From contig NZ_JBMSEE010000008.1 in the NCBI RefSeq assembly GCF_049446155.1, positions 62,001-126,000 on the forward strand: 64,000 nt of DNA. Direction: 5' to 3'. The notes under the pieces are model-generated. The model was given only the letters and a program-made list of their open reading frames with translations. It was not told where the DNA came from and did no database searches. A program made the translations under genes and the position numbers. This DNA is from Rivibacter sp049446155. GTDB taxonomy: Bacteria; Pseudomonadota; Gammaproteobacteria; Burkholderiales; Burkholderiaceae_C. This document shows positions 41,632-50,355 of the stretch, one piece after another; positions within the stretch are counted from its first letter, which is position 1; each line of letters begins with the position of its first letter.

Positions 41632-42366
41632 TCAGCCGCCCGCCGCCAGCACGCCAGCCGCGGCCAGTGCGGCCAGCGGCGCGGTCTCGGCACGCAGCAC
41701 CCGCGCGCCCAGCGTCACGGGCTGCCAGCCGGCGGCGCGCGCGGCCGCATCCTCGGCCGGCGACAAGCCACCTTCGGGGCCGCTGAGCAGGCACAGCGCG
41801 CGCGGATCGGTCCGCAACACCTGGGCCAGCGCCGTGGTGCCGTCGGCGAGACTGAGCACCAGCCGCGCTTCACCATCGGCCGCCGCTCGTTCGCGCAGCC
41901 ACTCGCCGAAGCCGCGCGGCGCGGCGATCCGCGGCAGCCGCGCGCGGCCGCACTGCTCGGCCGCCGCTGCGGCGATCCCGCGCCAGTGCGCCACACGCTT
42001 GTCGGCGCGCTCGCCCGCCAGCCGCAGCACCGAGCGCTCGCACACCAGCGGCTCGATCGCCGCAGCGCCGAGTTCGGTCGCCTTCTCGACCAGCCAGTCC
42101 ATGCGGTCGTTGGCCGGCATGCCGAGCGCAAGCGTCACCGCGACGGGCAGTTCGCGCTCCACGGACTGCGGCTCGCCGACGCGCACCAGCACCTCGCTGC
42201 GGCCCATGCGCAGGATCTCGGCCGGCCAGTCGCAGCCGCGGCCGTCGAACAGCGTCACGGCCTGGCCGGGCTGCAGGCGCAGCACCTGCACGTGGCGCGC
42301 GGCGCCGGCGGGCAGCGGCGTTTCCAGGCCGGGAGCGAGCGCAAGGTCGACGTGTAGGCGGGGCAT
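41632..42366 (-). CDS. rsmE: 16S rRNA (uracil(1498)-N3)-methyltransferase
   Basis: A 244-residue SPOUT-class enzyme that methylates U1498 of 16S rRNA with AdoMet. The N-terminal PUA-like domain starts MPRLHVDLAL and contains HVQVLRLQPGQAVTLFDGRG. The SPOUT knot is shown by LALGMPANDRMDWLVEKATELGA, and the AdoMet loop by LLSGPEGGLSPAEDAAA and TLGARVLRAETAPLAAL. ATG 42366 is chosen over an upstream in-frame codon because it matches family starts. It is divergent from the LysR regulator. Confidence 0.93.
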   Translation of the reverse strand: MPRLHVDLALAPGLETPLPAGAARHVQVLRLQPGQAVTLFDGRGCDWPAEILRMGRSEVLVRVGEPQSVERELPVAVTLALGMPANDRMDWLVEKATELGAAAIEPLVCERSVLRLAGERADKRVAHWRGIAAAAAEQCGRARLPRIAAPRGFGEWLRERAAADGEARLVLSLADGTTALAQVLRTDPRALCLLSGPEGGLSPAEDAAARAAGWQPVTLGARVLRAETAPLAALAAAGVLAAGG

Positions 42367-42414
42367 GGGCGGCCCGCAGTGTGCCTCAGCGCGGTACTTG
42401 GCATCATCCGGTCC

Positions 42415-43401
42415 ATGGACCAATTGCGTGCGATGCGCGTGTTCGCGTCGGTGATCGAATCGGGCAGCTTCGTCGGTGCCGCGCAGGCGCTGCAGCTGTC
42501 ACCGGCCGTCGTGACGCGCCTGGTGGCCGAGCTGGAGGACCACCTCGGCGCGCGGCTCATCAACCGCACGACGCGCCGGCTCGCGCTCACCGAGATTGGC
42601 GAGGCCTACCTGGAGCGCGCGCGCCAGATCCTCACCGAGGTCGAGGAGGCCGAGGCACTCGCCACGCAGGCCGCGCGCGAGCCGAGCGGCCAGGTGCGCG
42701 TGCTGTCGCCGCCGGCGTTCGCGGTGCACCAGCTGGCCAAGCACCTGCCGCGCTTTCGCGCGCGCTACCCCAAGGTGACCATCGACCTCACGGTGCCCGG
42801 CGCGGTGCAGGCGGTCGACGAGGCCTACGACGTCAGCATCCTGATGCTGGGCGAAGCGCCGCGCGATGCCGACGTGATCGTGCGCCGGCTGGCGCGCACG
42901 GAGTTCGTGGTCTGCGCCGCGCCCGAGTACCTGGACCGGCGCGGGCGCCCGCAGCATCCGCGCGAGCTGGCCGGCCACGACTCGCTCGTGCCCCGCTCCG
43001 GCGGCCGCGCGTCCGAGGTGTTCTTCCAGCGCGAGGTCAACGGCCAGGTCGAGCGCATCGGCCTGACGCCGTCGCAGCCGGCGCTCAGCACGCTGCATGT
43101 CGACACGCACTACGCCGCCGCGCTGGCAGGCCTGGGCATCGCGGGCCTGCCGTCGTTCGTGATCGAGGATGCTCTGCTCGAGAACGCGCTCGAGCGGGTG
43201 CTCAGCGAGTGGCGCATGTTCACGATGACGATCTACGCCGGCCTGCCCACGCGCAAGCACATCCCGGCGCGCACGCGCGCCTTCGTCGACTTCCTGATCG
43301 AGACCTTCGGCGGCGAGGATCGCGACCCCTGGCTCGCTGCGGCCGGCTGCGAGACGGCCTTGCCGGTGTCAGCGCAGCGTGAACGCGCTGCTCGTGAGTG
43401 A
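42415..43401 (+). CDS. LysR family transcriptional regulator
   Basis: A 328-residue regulator. The N-terminal winged helix (residues about 1-60) has FASVIESGSFVGAAQALQLS and VVTRLVAELEDHLGARLINRTTRRLALTE-type recognition region. The effector domain (about 90-300) starts GQVRVLSPPAFAVHQLAKHL and contains YDVSILMLGE and HYAAALAGLGIAGLPSFV, as in CrgA/AaeR-like members. Its targets are not clear; it is divergent from rsmE by 48 bp. Its 3' end overlaps the convergent amgK by 33 bp, which is unusual. The effector is unknown. Confidence 0.9.
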   Translation: MDQLRAMRVFASVIESGSFVGAAQALQLSPAVVTRLVAELEDHLGARLINRTTRRLALTEIGEAYLERARQILTEVEEAEALATQAAREPSGQVRVLSPPAFAVHQLAKHLPRFRARYPKVTIDLTVPGAVQAVDEAYDVSILMLGEAPRDADVIVRRLARTEFVVCAAPEYLDRRGRPQHPRELAGHDSLVPRSGGRASEVFFQREVNGQVERIGLTPSQPALSTLHVDTHYAAALAGLGIAGLPSFVIEDALLENALERVLSEWRMFTMTIYAGLPTRKHIPARTRAFVDFLIETFGGEDRDPWLAAAGCETALPVSAQRERAARE

Positions 43402-44409
43402 GCCGCTCATCGGCTCGATCAGCCGCACCAGTGGGGCCAGCGGCGCATAGCGCGTCGCGACCTTGATTGCATAGGCGAAGAAGCGCGGCACGTCGGTCGC
43501 GTACCTCGGCTTGCCGTCGCGGTGCTTGAGGCGGCAGAAGATGCCCAGCACCTTGAGGTGGCGCTGCAGGCCCATCCATTCGAGCTGGCGCCAGAACTCG
43601 CCGAAGTCGGCATCGACCGGCAGGCCGTCCGAACGCGCCTGCTGCCAGTAGCGCACCGCCCAGTCGATCTCGCGCGCCTCGTCCCAGGACCAGAACGCGT
43701 CGCGCAGTAGCGAGGCGACGTCGTAGGTGATCGGGCCGCGCACCGCGTCCTGGAAGTCGAGCACGCCGGGGTTGGGCGCCGCGATCATCAGGTTGCGCGG
43801 CATCCAGTCGCGGTGCACCAGCACCGTGGGTTGCGCGAGCGCGCTGTCGATCAGGCGCCGGCTGAGCGCCTGCCACTGCGCGCGCTCGGCGTCGCTCCAC
43901 ACGATGCCGTGCTCGCGCTCGACGCACCAGGTCGGAAACAGCTCGAGCTCGCGCGTCAGCAGGGCCTCGTCGTAGGGCGCCAGGCTGCTCGCGTCGCCGC
44001 GCGACTGCAACTGCACGAGCGCGGTGATCGCCTCGCGCATCAGCGCGTCGGCCTGCGCGTCGTCGGCCTCGCGCAATGCGTCGAGGTAGAGCCGCGAGCC
44101 CAGGTCCTCGAGCAGCACGAAGCCCTGCGCGAGGTCGCTTTCGATCACGGTCGGGACATGCAGGCCGGCATCGGCCATCAGGCCGGCGACGTGCACGAAG
44201 GGCCGGCAGTCTTCCTGCGGCGGCGGCGCGTCCATCACGATGCGCGTGCCGCCGTCTGCGGCATCCACGCGCAGGTAGCGGCGAAAGCTCGCGTCGGCGC
44301 TCGCGATGCGCAGCGACGCGGGCCGCAGCCCGTGCCGCGCGGCCTGGTCGGCGAGCCACTGCGCAAAGGCCTGCTCGCGCGCAGGATCGGACCAGGGAAC
44401 GGGGCTCAT
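43369..44409 (-). CDS. amgK: AmgK-type anomeric sugar kinase (phosphotransferase family)
   Basis: A 346-residue aminoglycoside-phosphotransferase-fold kinase. AmgK phosphorylates N-acetylmuramate and N-acetylglucosamine at C1 for peptidoglycan recycling, bypassing de novo synthesis. It shows the N-terminal APH lobe, the Brenner-type catalytic motif HRDWMPRNLMI and the metal Asp in VLDFQDAVRG. The gene is divergent from lptD, a standard order in beta- and gammaproteobacteria. The usual partner murU is not adjacent; a LysR gene takes its place. ATG 44409 gives MSPVPWSD. Confidence 0.85.
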   Translation of the reverse strand: MSPVPWSDPAREQAFAQWLADQAARHGLRPASLRIASADASFRRYLRVDAADGGTRIVMDAPPPQEDCRPFVHVAGLMADAGLHVPTVIESDLAQGFVLLEDLGSRLYLDALREADDAQADALMREAITALVQLQSRGDASSLAPYDEALLTRELELFPTWCVEREHGIVWSDAERAQWQALSRRLIDSALAQPTVLVHRDWMPRNLMIAAPNPGVLDFQDAVRGPITYDVASLLRDAFWSWDEAREIDWAVRYWQQARSDGLPVDADFGEFWRQLEWMGLQRHLKVLGIFCRLKHRDGKPRYATDVPRFFAYAIKVATRYAPLAPLVRLIEPMSGSLTSSAFTLR

Positions 44410-44521
44410 CGCAAGCTTCGGGCGCCGAGGGCGCATGGAATAATCGATCGGATTCTACGAACCACCTGCCCGTCGGCGCGGTGGCCGCGCGCGGCGCGGA
44501 CTGCCGCCGGCTCGCCCTCGC

Positions 44522-46981
44522 TTGCTACGTCCCCACGCAGTCCTCGCGCCGCACCGTGATCGGCGACACGCATCGGCGCCGCGGCGATGGCGGCCCGTCG
44601 CGTTCGCCGCGCTGATCGCGTGCGTCGATGCCGGTGCGCAGTCGGCGCCCACCGCCCCTGCCAGCGAACCCGCTGCCGCCAGCACGCCTGCCGAGCGCCC
44701 ATCGGGTGCCAGCGTCGCGCCGACGCTGCGCAGCGGCGCGCGCGACGCCGGCTTGCCGGTCGTCATCGAGGCCGACCGGTTGTACGGCACGCCCGATCTC
44801 GAATCGGTCGCCGAGGGCCATGTCGAGATGCGTCGTGGCCTGCTCAAGCTCAAGGCCGACCGCGTCGCCTACCGGCAGCCCGAGGACCTCGTGCGCGCCA
44901 GCGGCTCGGTCGTGATCGAGAGCCAGGGCAATGTCTTTCGCGGCCCCGAGCTCGCGCTCAACCTGACGCGCTTCGAAGGCTACTTCGTCGAGCCGACCTA
45001 CTTCTTCTCGCGCATGCAGGCCGGCGGCCACGCCGAGCGCTTCAACTTCCTCGGCGAGAACCGCGGCGAGGCAATCCGCGCCACCTACACCAGCTGCCCG
45101 GCCGAGGACCCGGCGTGGATCCTGTCGACCGACAAGGTCACGCTCGACATCGACGCCAACGAGGGCCGCGCCGAAGGCGGCGTGCTGCGCTTCATGGGCG
45201 TGCCGATCCTCGCCGCGCCGGTGCTGAGCTTTCCGTTGACCGACGAGCGCAAGTCGGGCTGGCTGCCGCCGAACGTCGGCGTCGACAACAAGAGCGGCTT
45301 CGAGCTGGCGGTGCCCTACTACTGGAACATCGCGCCCAACCGCGACGCGACGATCACGCCGACCGTGATGACCCGCCGAGGTTTCGGCGCGGCCGGCGAG
45401 TTCCGCTTCCTCGAGCCCGGGGCGCGCGGCACGGTCCAGGTCTTCGGGCTGCCGAACGATCGCGAGGCGAATCGCGACCGCTGGTCGCTCAACCTCGACC
45501 AGCGTGGCGAATGGCAGGCCGGCCCGGCCGGCGAGATCGGCTATGCCTGGATGCAGCAGCGCGCCTCGGACAAGGATTACTGGAAGGACTTCTCCGAAGG
45601 CCTGCCCAGCCTGACGCCGCGCCTATTGCCCACCGACGCCAGCGCCGTGCGGCGTTTCCGCACCGACTGGGGCGAGACGCAGGCCTATGCGCGCGTGCAG
45701 CGCTGGCAAGTGCTGCAGGAGACCGACCTTTCCGCGCGCATCGTCGCGCCCTATGAGCGCGAGCCGCAGGTCGGCCTGCGCCAGATCGGTTCGGCCGGCG
45801 GCTTGGAGTGGCGCTGGGAAACCGAGGCGAACCGCTTCCGCAACGAGGACACGAGCCTGCAGCAGGGTTCGCGCGTCCACGCGCTGGGCTCACTGGCCTA
45901 TCCGCTCTATCCGCTGGGCACGCCATCGTGGGTCGTGACGCCGCGCGCGTCGTTCAACGCCGCCGCCTACGACGTCGACCAGCCGATGGCCGACGGCCGC
46001 ACGCGCGCGTCGCGCTTCATCCCGACCGTGTCGCTCGACAGCCGCTGGGTGTTCGAGCGCGAGACCAGCGCGTTCGGGCGGCAGATCACGCAGACGCTCG
46101 AGCCTCGCCTGCTGTACGTCAACACGCCGTATCGCAGCCAGAGCATCCTGCCGAACTTCGATGCCGCGGCCAACGACTACAACTTCACCTCGGTGTTTGC
46201 GGAGAACCCGTTTTCCGGCGTCGACCGCGTCGCCGACGTGCACCAGATCACCGCCGGCGTCACGACGCGCTACCTCGACCGCGAGACCGGGGCGGAGGCG
46301 CTGCGCCTGGGCATCGCACAGCGCCTGCTGCTGCGCGACCAGCGCGTCACGCCCGACGACGAGCCGATCACCCAGCGCTGGTCCGACCTGCTGCTGCTGG
46401 GCGCGACCAATGTGGTGCCCAACTGGTGGCTCGACGGCACCTTGCAGTACAACTCGGAGATCAACCGCTCCGTGCGCTCGGTGCTCGGCGCGCGCTACTC
46501 GCCCGGGCCGCTGCGCACCATCAATGCCAGCTACCGCTTCACGCGCGACTCGACCGAGCAGATCGAGGTCGGCTGGCAGTGGCCGCTCAATGCCGAGGGC
46601 CGGCAGTACGCGAGCGAGCTGCTGGCGCGCGATCAGGCGGCGCGCGACGGCAGCGTGCCGGCGCGCATCACGCCGAGCGCGAACTGCGCCGGCGCCTGGT
46701 ACACGGTCGGGCGCGTCAACTTCAGCAAGCGCGATTCGCGCATCACCGACGCGCTGGTCGGCTTCGAGTACGACGCCGGCTGCTGGATCGGGCGCATCGT
46801 TGCCGAACGGCTGTCCACGGGTCGCAGCGAAGCGACCACGCGGCTGATGTTCCAGCTCGAGCTGGTCGGACTGTCGCGCCTAGGGTCCAACCCTCTGTCG
46901 ACCCTGAGGGACAATATTCCCGGTTACCGCCTGCTTCGCGACGACGCCGCGCCCGCGGCCAGTTCGCTGACCCTTCCATGA
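44522..46981 (+). CDS. lptD: LPS-assembly protein LptD
   Basis: An 819-residue outer-membrane protein that, with LptE, inserts lipopolysaccharide in the outer leaflet. A signal peptide precedes AQSAPTAPAS near residue 40. The periplasmic OstA/LptA-like domain covers about 75-210 (IEADRLYGTPDLESVAEGHV), and the large C-terminal barrel starts near 300. The family motif RATYTSCPAEDPAWIL contains the cysteine near the N-domain. The pair of C-terminal cysteines (ANCAGAWY and DAGCWIGR) would form its disulfides. No ATG or GTG is in frame before the signal; TTG 44522 is the best start. Its stop overlaps surA (ATGA). Confidence 0.93.
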   Translation: MLRPHAVLAPHRDRRHASAPRRWRPVAFAALIACVDAGAQSAPTAPASEPAAASTPAERPSGASVAPTLRSGARDAGLPVVIEADRLYGTPDLESVAEGHVEMRRGLLKLKADRVAYRQPEDLVRASGSVVIESQGNVFRGPELALNLTRFEGYFVEPTYFFSRMQAGGHAERFNFLGENRGEAIRATYTSCPAEDPAWILSTDKVTLDIDANEGRAEGGVLRFMGVPILAAPVLSFPLTDERKSGWLPPNVGVDNKSGFELAVPYYWNIAPNRDATITPTVMTRRGFGAAGEFRFLEPGARGTVQVFGLPNDREANRDRWSLNLDQRGEWQAGPAGEIGYAWMQQRASDKDYWKDFSEGLPSLTPRLLPTDASAVRRFRTDWGETQAYARVQRWQVLQETDLSARIVAPYEREPQVGLRQIGSAGGLEWRWETEANRFRNEDTSLQQGSRVHALGSLAYPLYPLGTPSWVVTPRASFNAAAYDVDQPMADGRTRASRFIPTVSLDSRWVFERETSAFGRQITQTLEPRLLYVNTPYRSQSILPNFDAAANDYNFTSVFAENPFSGVDRVADVHQITAGVTTRYLDRETGAEALRLGIAQRLLLRDQRVTPDDEPITQRWSDLLLLGATNVVPNWWLDGTLQYNSEINRSVRSVLGARYSPGPLRTINASYRFTRDSTEQIEVGWQWPLNAEGRQYASELLARDQAARDGSVPARITPSANCAGAWYTVGRVNFSKRDSRITDALVGFEYDAGCWIGRIVAERLSTGRSEATTRLMFQLELVGLSRLGSNPLSTLRDNIPGYRLLRDDAAPAASSLTLP

Positions 46982-48318
46982 CCTTCCCGTCGAACCCGTT
47001 CCATCGAGTGCTGTGGCGCCGCGTCGCCGTGACGCTGCCGCTGGCGTGCGCTCTGTTGCCGGCCCTGGCGCAAACCGCGTCCGGCAACGCACGCACCTCG
47101 CCTCGGGCGGCCGACTACATCGTCGCGGTGGTCGGCCAGGAGCTGGTGACCAACGCCGAGGTGCAGCAGCGCCTCGCCGCGGTGCAGCGTGAATCGGTGC
47201 GCGGCGGCCAGCCGGTGCCGGCGCCGGCGGAACTGCGCCGCCAGCTGCTCGACACGCTGATCGACGAGCGCGCGCAACTGGCCTATGCGCGCGAAAGCGG
47301 CCTCAAGGTCGACGATCCAGAGCTCGACCGCGCGATCAACAATGTGGCCGCGGCGAACCGCGTCACCGTTGCCCAGCTGCGCGAACGCCTGGCGCGCGAC
47401 GGTACCGACTTCGACCGCTTCCGCGCCAACCTGCGCGACCAGATCCTGCTCGAGCGCGTGCGCGAGCGCGAGGTGAACTCGAGCATCAAGATCACCGACG
47501 CCGAGATCGATGCCTTCATCGAGTCGCGCCGCGCGGGCGTCGCGCCGAGCGAATACAACATCGCGCAGGTGCTCGTCGCGGTGCCGGAGGGCGCGCCCGA
47601 GGCCGAGGTCGCGGCGCGTCGCGCGCAGGCCGAGGCGGCGCTTGCGCGCGCCAAGTCCGGCGAGGCGTTCGAGCGCATCGTGGCCGACGTCTCCAACGGC
47701 AGCAAGGAGCAAGGTGGCGCCTTGGGCATGCGCTCGGCCGACCGCCTGCCGGATCTCTTCGTCGAGGCGGTGCGCGACCTGCGCGCCGGCGAACTCGCGT
47801 CGCAGCTGGTGCGCTCGGGCGCGGGCTTCCACGTCCTCAAGCTGATCGACCGCAAAGACGGCGGCATGATGATCCAGCAAAGCCGCCCGCGCCACATCCT
47901 GCTGCGCCCGAGCGCCGGCTTGTCGCAGGAGCAGGCGATCGCGCGCCTGGCCGACGTGAAGCGGCAGATCGCCACCGGCCGGCCGACGTTCGCGCAAGCC
48001 GCACGCGAGATCTCCGAAGACGGATCCGCCCCCAACGGCGGCGAGCTCGGCTGGGTGTCGCCCGGCCAGTTCGTGCCGGAGTTCGAGGACGCGATGAACA
48101 AGCTCGCGATCAACCAGGTCTCGGATCCGGTGGTCTCGCGCTTCGGCGTGCATCTGATCGAGGTGCTCGAGCGCCGCAGCGTGCCGGTCGACCGCAAGCA
48201 GTTGCGCGACATCGCGCGCAACGTGCTGCGCGAGCAGCGCTTCGAGTCGGCCTACAACGACTGGGCGCGCGAGGTGCGCGCGCGCGCCTACATCGAGATG
48301 CGCGAGCCGCCGCAGTGA
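46978..48318 (+). CDS. surA: Periplasmic chaperone and peptidyl-prolyl isomerase SurA
   Basis: A 446-residue periplasmic protein for folding outer-membrane proteins such as LptD. A signal peptide runs to LPALAQT near residue 31. The SurA N-domain (about 40-180) starts DYIVAVVGQELVTNAEV. Two parvulin domains follow: about 185-290 (EYNIAQVLVAV) and 300-405 (RPRHILLRPSAGLSQEQ; ELGWVSPGQFVPEFEDA). The C-terminal segment ends RARAYIEMREPPQ. ATG 46978 overlaps the lptD stop, so translation is coupled. It is 13 bp before rsmA. Confidence 0.95.
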   Translation: MTFPSNPFHRVLWRRVAVTLPLACALLPALAQTASGNARTSPRAADYIVAVVGQELVTNAEVQQRLAAVQRESVRGGQPVPAPAELRRQLLDTLIDERAQLAYARESGLKVDDPELDRAINNVAAANRVTVAQLRERLARDGTDFDRFRANLRDQILLERVREREVNSSIKITDAEIDAFIESRRAGVAPSEYNIAQVLVAVPEGAPEAEVAARRAQAEAALARAKSGEAFERIVADVSNGSKEQGGALGMRSADRLPDLFVEAVRDLRAGELASQLVRSGAGFHVLKLIDRKDGGMMIQQSRPRHILLRPSAGLSQEQAIARLADVKRQIATGRPTFAQAAREISEDGSAPNGGELGWVSPGQFVPEFEDAMNKLAINQVSDPVVSRFGVHLIEVLERRSVPVDRKQLRDIARNVLREQRFESAYNDWAREVRARAYIEMREPPQ

Positions 48319-48331
48319 GGCTCGCCCGTCG

Positions 48332-49090
48332 GTGAAGCACATCCCGCGCAAGCGCTTCGGCCAGCACTTCCTGGCCGACGAGGCGGTGCTGCACGCGATC
48401 GTGGACGCGATCGATCCGCGCTCGGGCGAGGCGCTGGTGGAGATCGGCCCCGGGCTCGGAGCGATGACCGATCCGCTGGTCGCGCGCTGCGAGCGGCTCA
48501 CGGTGGTGGAACTCGACCGCGATCTCGCGGCGCGGCTGCGCAAGCGCCCCGAGCTCGAAGTGATCGAGTCCGACGTGCTCGAGGTCGACTTCGCCGCATT
48601 GGCGCGCGCGCGTGGCCAGCGGCTGCGCATCGTCGGCAACCTGCCCTACAACATCTCGACGCCGATCCTGTTCCACCTGCTCGGCGCGGTGGACCACGTG
48701 ATCGACCAGCACTTCATGCTGCAAAAGGAGGTGGTCGATCGCATGGCGGCCGCGCCCGGCAGCAAGGACTACGGGCGCTTGTCGGTGATGCTGCAGTGGC
48801 GCTACGACATCGAGTCGGTGCTCGACGTGCCGCCCGAGGCTTTCGATCCTCCGCCGCGGGTCGAATCGGCCGTGGTGCGCATGACGCCGCTGGCGCAGCC
48901 GGCGGCGATCGATGCCGCGCGCTTGTCGGAGCTGGTGACGGTGGCGTTCTCGCAGCGCCGCAAGCTGCTGCGCCACACGCTCGGGCGCTGGCTGGAGCAG
49001 CAAGGCATCGACACTGCGTTCAACCTGCAGCGGCGTGCCGAGGAAGTGCCGGTGGCCGAGTTCGTGGCATTGGCGACCGCGCAGCGCTGA
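48332..49090 (+). CDS. rsmA: 16S rRNA dimethyladenosine transferase KsgA/RsmA
   Basis: A 252-residue enzyme that dimethylates A1518 and A1519 of 16S rRNA, a late step of small-subunit assembly. It starts at GTG 48332 with MKHIPRKRFGQHFLADEAVL. AdoMet binding is shown by VEIGPGLGAMTDPL, and the catalytic motif is NLPYNIST. The C-terminal domain has VAFSQRRKLLRHTLGRWL. It is the last gene of the lptD-surA-rsmA unit; pdxA, often between surA and rsmA, is absent. A terminator follows. Confidence 0.96.
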   Translation: MKHIPRKRFGQHFLADEAVLHAIVDAIDPRSGEALVEIGPGLGAMTDPLVARCERLTVVELDRDLAARLRKRPELEVIESDVLEVDFAALARARGQRLRIVGNLPYNISTPILFHLLGAVDHVIDQHFMLQKEVVDRMAAAPGSKDYGRLSVMLQWRYDIESVLDVPPEAFDPPPRVESAVVRMTPLAQPAAIDAARLSELVTVAFSQRRKLLRHTLGRWLEQQGIDTAFNLQRRAEEVPVAEFVALATAQR

Positions 49091-49096
49091 AAACGG

Positions 49097-49120
49097 CAAC
49101 GGGCCCCGCGGGGCCCGTTG
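49097..49120 (+). terminator. Terminator hairpin after rsmA
   Basis: CAACGGGCCCC-GC-GGGGCCCGTTG is a perfect 11-bp stem starting 7 bases after the rsmA stop, then TGTGTCGTC. It could work in both directions, serving the convergent small gene as well. Confidence 0.8.
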
Positions 49121-49138
49121 TGTGTCGTCGCCTTGCGC

Positions 49139-49279
49139 TCAGGCCGCGGCCAGCCAGCCGGCGGTGTCGAAGGCGCTGCTCATCAGCGGCATGTTGGCGC
49201 TGAAGGTCGGCGCGGTGCTCTTGACCGCCGATTTGGCGGCCGGCTTGGCCGGCGCGGCGGCTTCTGCTTGGGCTTCCAT
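49139..49279 (-). CDS. Small unknown protein (46 residues)
   Basis: A 46-residue open frame downstream of barstar on the same strand. ATG 49279 is preceded by CAGGGAGAGCG, a good ribosome-binding site at normal spacing. The first half is Ala/Lys/Pro-rich (EAQAEAAAPAKPAAKSAVKS), and the second half is TAPTFSANMPLMSSAFDTAG ending WLAAA. No signal peptide; it may be amphipathic. I know no family for it. The start site and position support a real gene; the length alone does not. Confidence 0.5.
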   Translation of the reverse strand: MEAQAEAAAPAKPAAKSAVKSTAPTFSANMPLMSSAFDTAGWLAAA

Positions 49280-49314
49280 CGCCCGCTCTCCCTGCCCGAT
49301 GTCCGGGGAGCGGG

Positions 49315-49710
49315 CTACTGAAAAGAATAGAAGCACCTGAATGGAATCTTTCGCTCGGCCCAGAAGTCGGCCGCGTCGCGAAAGACATCGAGCAACTGCT
49401 CGCGGGCCTCGCGGTCGAAGCGCGCGTTGTCAGGCAGCTGCTCGAGCACGACCACGAAGCCCGGCTGCGAGCCCGACTTGTTGACCAGGTCGGTCATGCA
49501 GTCGTAGAGCGCATCGAGGTTCTTGCCGAAGTGCGCCGGAAACAGGAAAGCCTCGGCGATGCCCTCGAGGACCTCCTGCTTCGACTGGGCCGCGCCCAGG
49601 TTGGCGTAGAGAAAGTGTTGGCCAAGATCTTGCGCGGCCAGCTGCAGGTCTTCCACGCGGAATGCGCGGATGGCCTGCACGATGTTGGGACGGACGGTCT
49701 GCAGCAGCAT
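49315..49710 (-). CDS. Barstar family ribonuclease inhibitor
   Basis: A 131-residue protein whose C-terminal 90 residues match barstar, the cytoplasmic inhibitor of barnase. The key segment is FLFPAHFGKNLDALYDCMTDL, in which the Asp and Tyr of DALYDCM correspond to barstar residues that block the RNase active site. FVVVLEQLPDN and a C-terminal ERKIPFRCFYSF follow. The N-terminal 40 residues (MLLQTVRPNIVQAIRAF) are an extra helix. ATG 49710 is the start; the RNase gene stops 38 bp upstream. It protects the cell from its own RNase. Confidence 0.9.
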   Translation of the reverse strand: MLLQTVRPNIVQAIRAFRVEDLQLAAQDLGQHFLYANLGAAQSKQEVLEGIAEAFLFPAHFGKNLDALYDCMTDLVNKSGSQPGFVVVLEQLPDNARFDREAREQLLDVFRDAADFWAERKIPFRCFYSFQ

Positions 49711-49748
49711 GGTGACGATCCCCCTCGCGTCTTGTTGATGATCAGGGC

Positions 49749-50162
49749 TCACTGCGCGATGAGGCGGAAGCTCGCGTAGTGATCGTCGGTGTAGTAGCAC
49801 GCAACCGGTGCGGTGGGAGGTTTCCCGCCACAGACGATGCGCCTGGCCCCCCGATCGCGGGACCCTGGTGTCGGCACCGTGTATTCGCGGTAGTAGCCGC
49901 GCGGCGCCCGGGGAAGCAATCGCTCCCGGTTGCCGAACACCGTGCCGTCCTTCGCGTAGGGAAACGGCCCACCCGCCCTGATCAGTCGCTGCGTTCGCTG
50001 GGCTTCGGGAGGCAGCTGGCTGAGGGCCACCTGGGGCGCCTCGACCGGCGACGGGACCAAAGCCTGGCTGCCACCGGCACCGCACAAGGCCGCTGCCAAG
50101 AGCAGGGCGCGTGCTGAGCCTCCGAGCCGAAACGATCGCAGGAGCCGACCGATGGGCGGCAC
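49749..50162 (-). CDS. Secreted barnase-type guanyl-specific ribonuclease
   Basis: A 137-residue ribonuclease of the N1/T1/barnase family. A signal peptide (RLGGSARALLLAAALCGAGG, cleavage near GSQA, residue 34) exports it. Catalytic residues correspond to barnase Glu73, Arg87 and His102: Glu93 in YREYTV, Arg107 or Arg108 in GARRIV, and His128 in DDHYASF. The substrate loop FPYAKDGTVFGNRERLLP is intact. Cys111 and Cys122 could form a disulfide. The start is GTG 50162, supported by TAGGGAG 7 bases upstream. The barstar gene lies directly downstream. Confidence 0.88.
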   Translation of the reverse strand: MPPIGRLLRSFRLGGSARALLLAAALCGAGGSQALVPSPVEAPQVALSQLPPEAQRTQRLIRAGGPFPYAKDGTVFGNRERLLPRAPRGYYREYTVPTPGSRDRGARRIVCGGKPPTAPVACYYTDDHYASFRLIAQ

Positions 50163-50355
50163 GGGTTTCTCCCTACAAGGAAGCCGGCATGGTACCGAAT
50201 CGGGGCGAAAACCTCAAGCCGCTGCACAAAAATGCGGCAGCAGCGGAGGGCTATGCTCACCAAGTTTGCGAGTGCAAACTTTTGATGAATGCGTCAAGAG
50301 ACGGGGGTGTCTCGGGTCTGAAGGATGTCTGACAAACGGGCCTCCTGACCATTTG

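Noticed and set aside
49315..50162. A type II toxin-antitoxin system
   Set aside because: The RNase carries a signal peptide and its inhibitor is a barstar, not a DNA-binding antitoxin, so this is an exported RNase with immunity.
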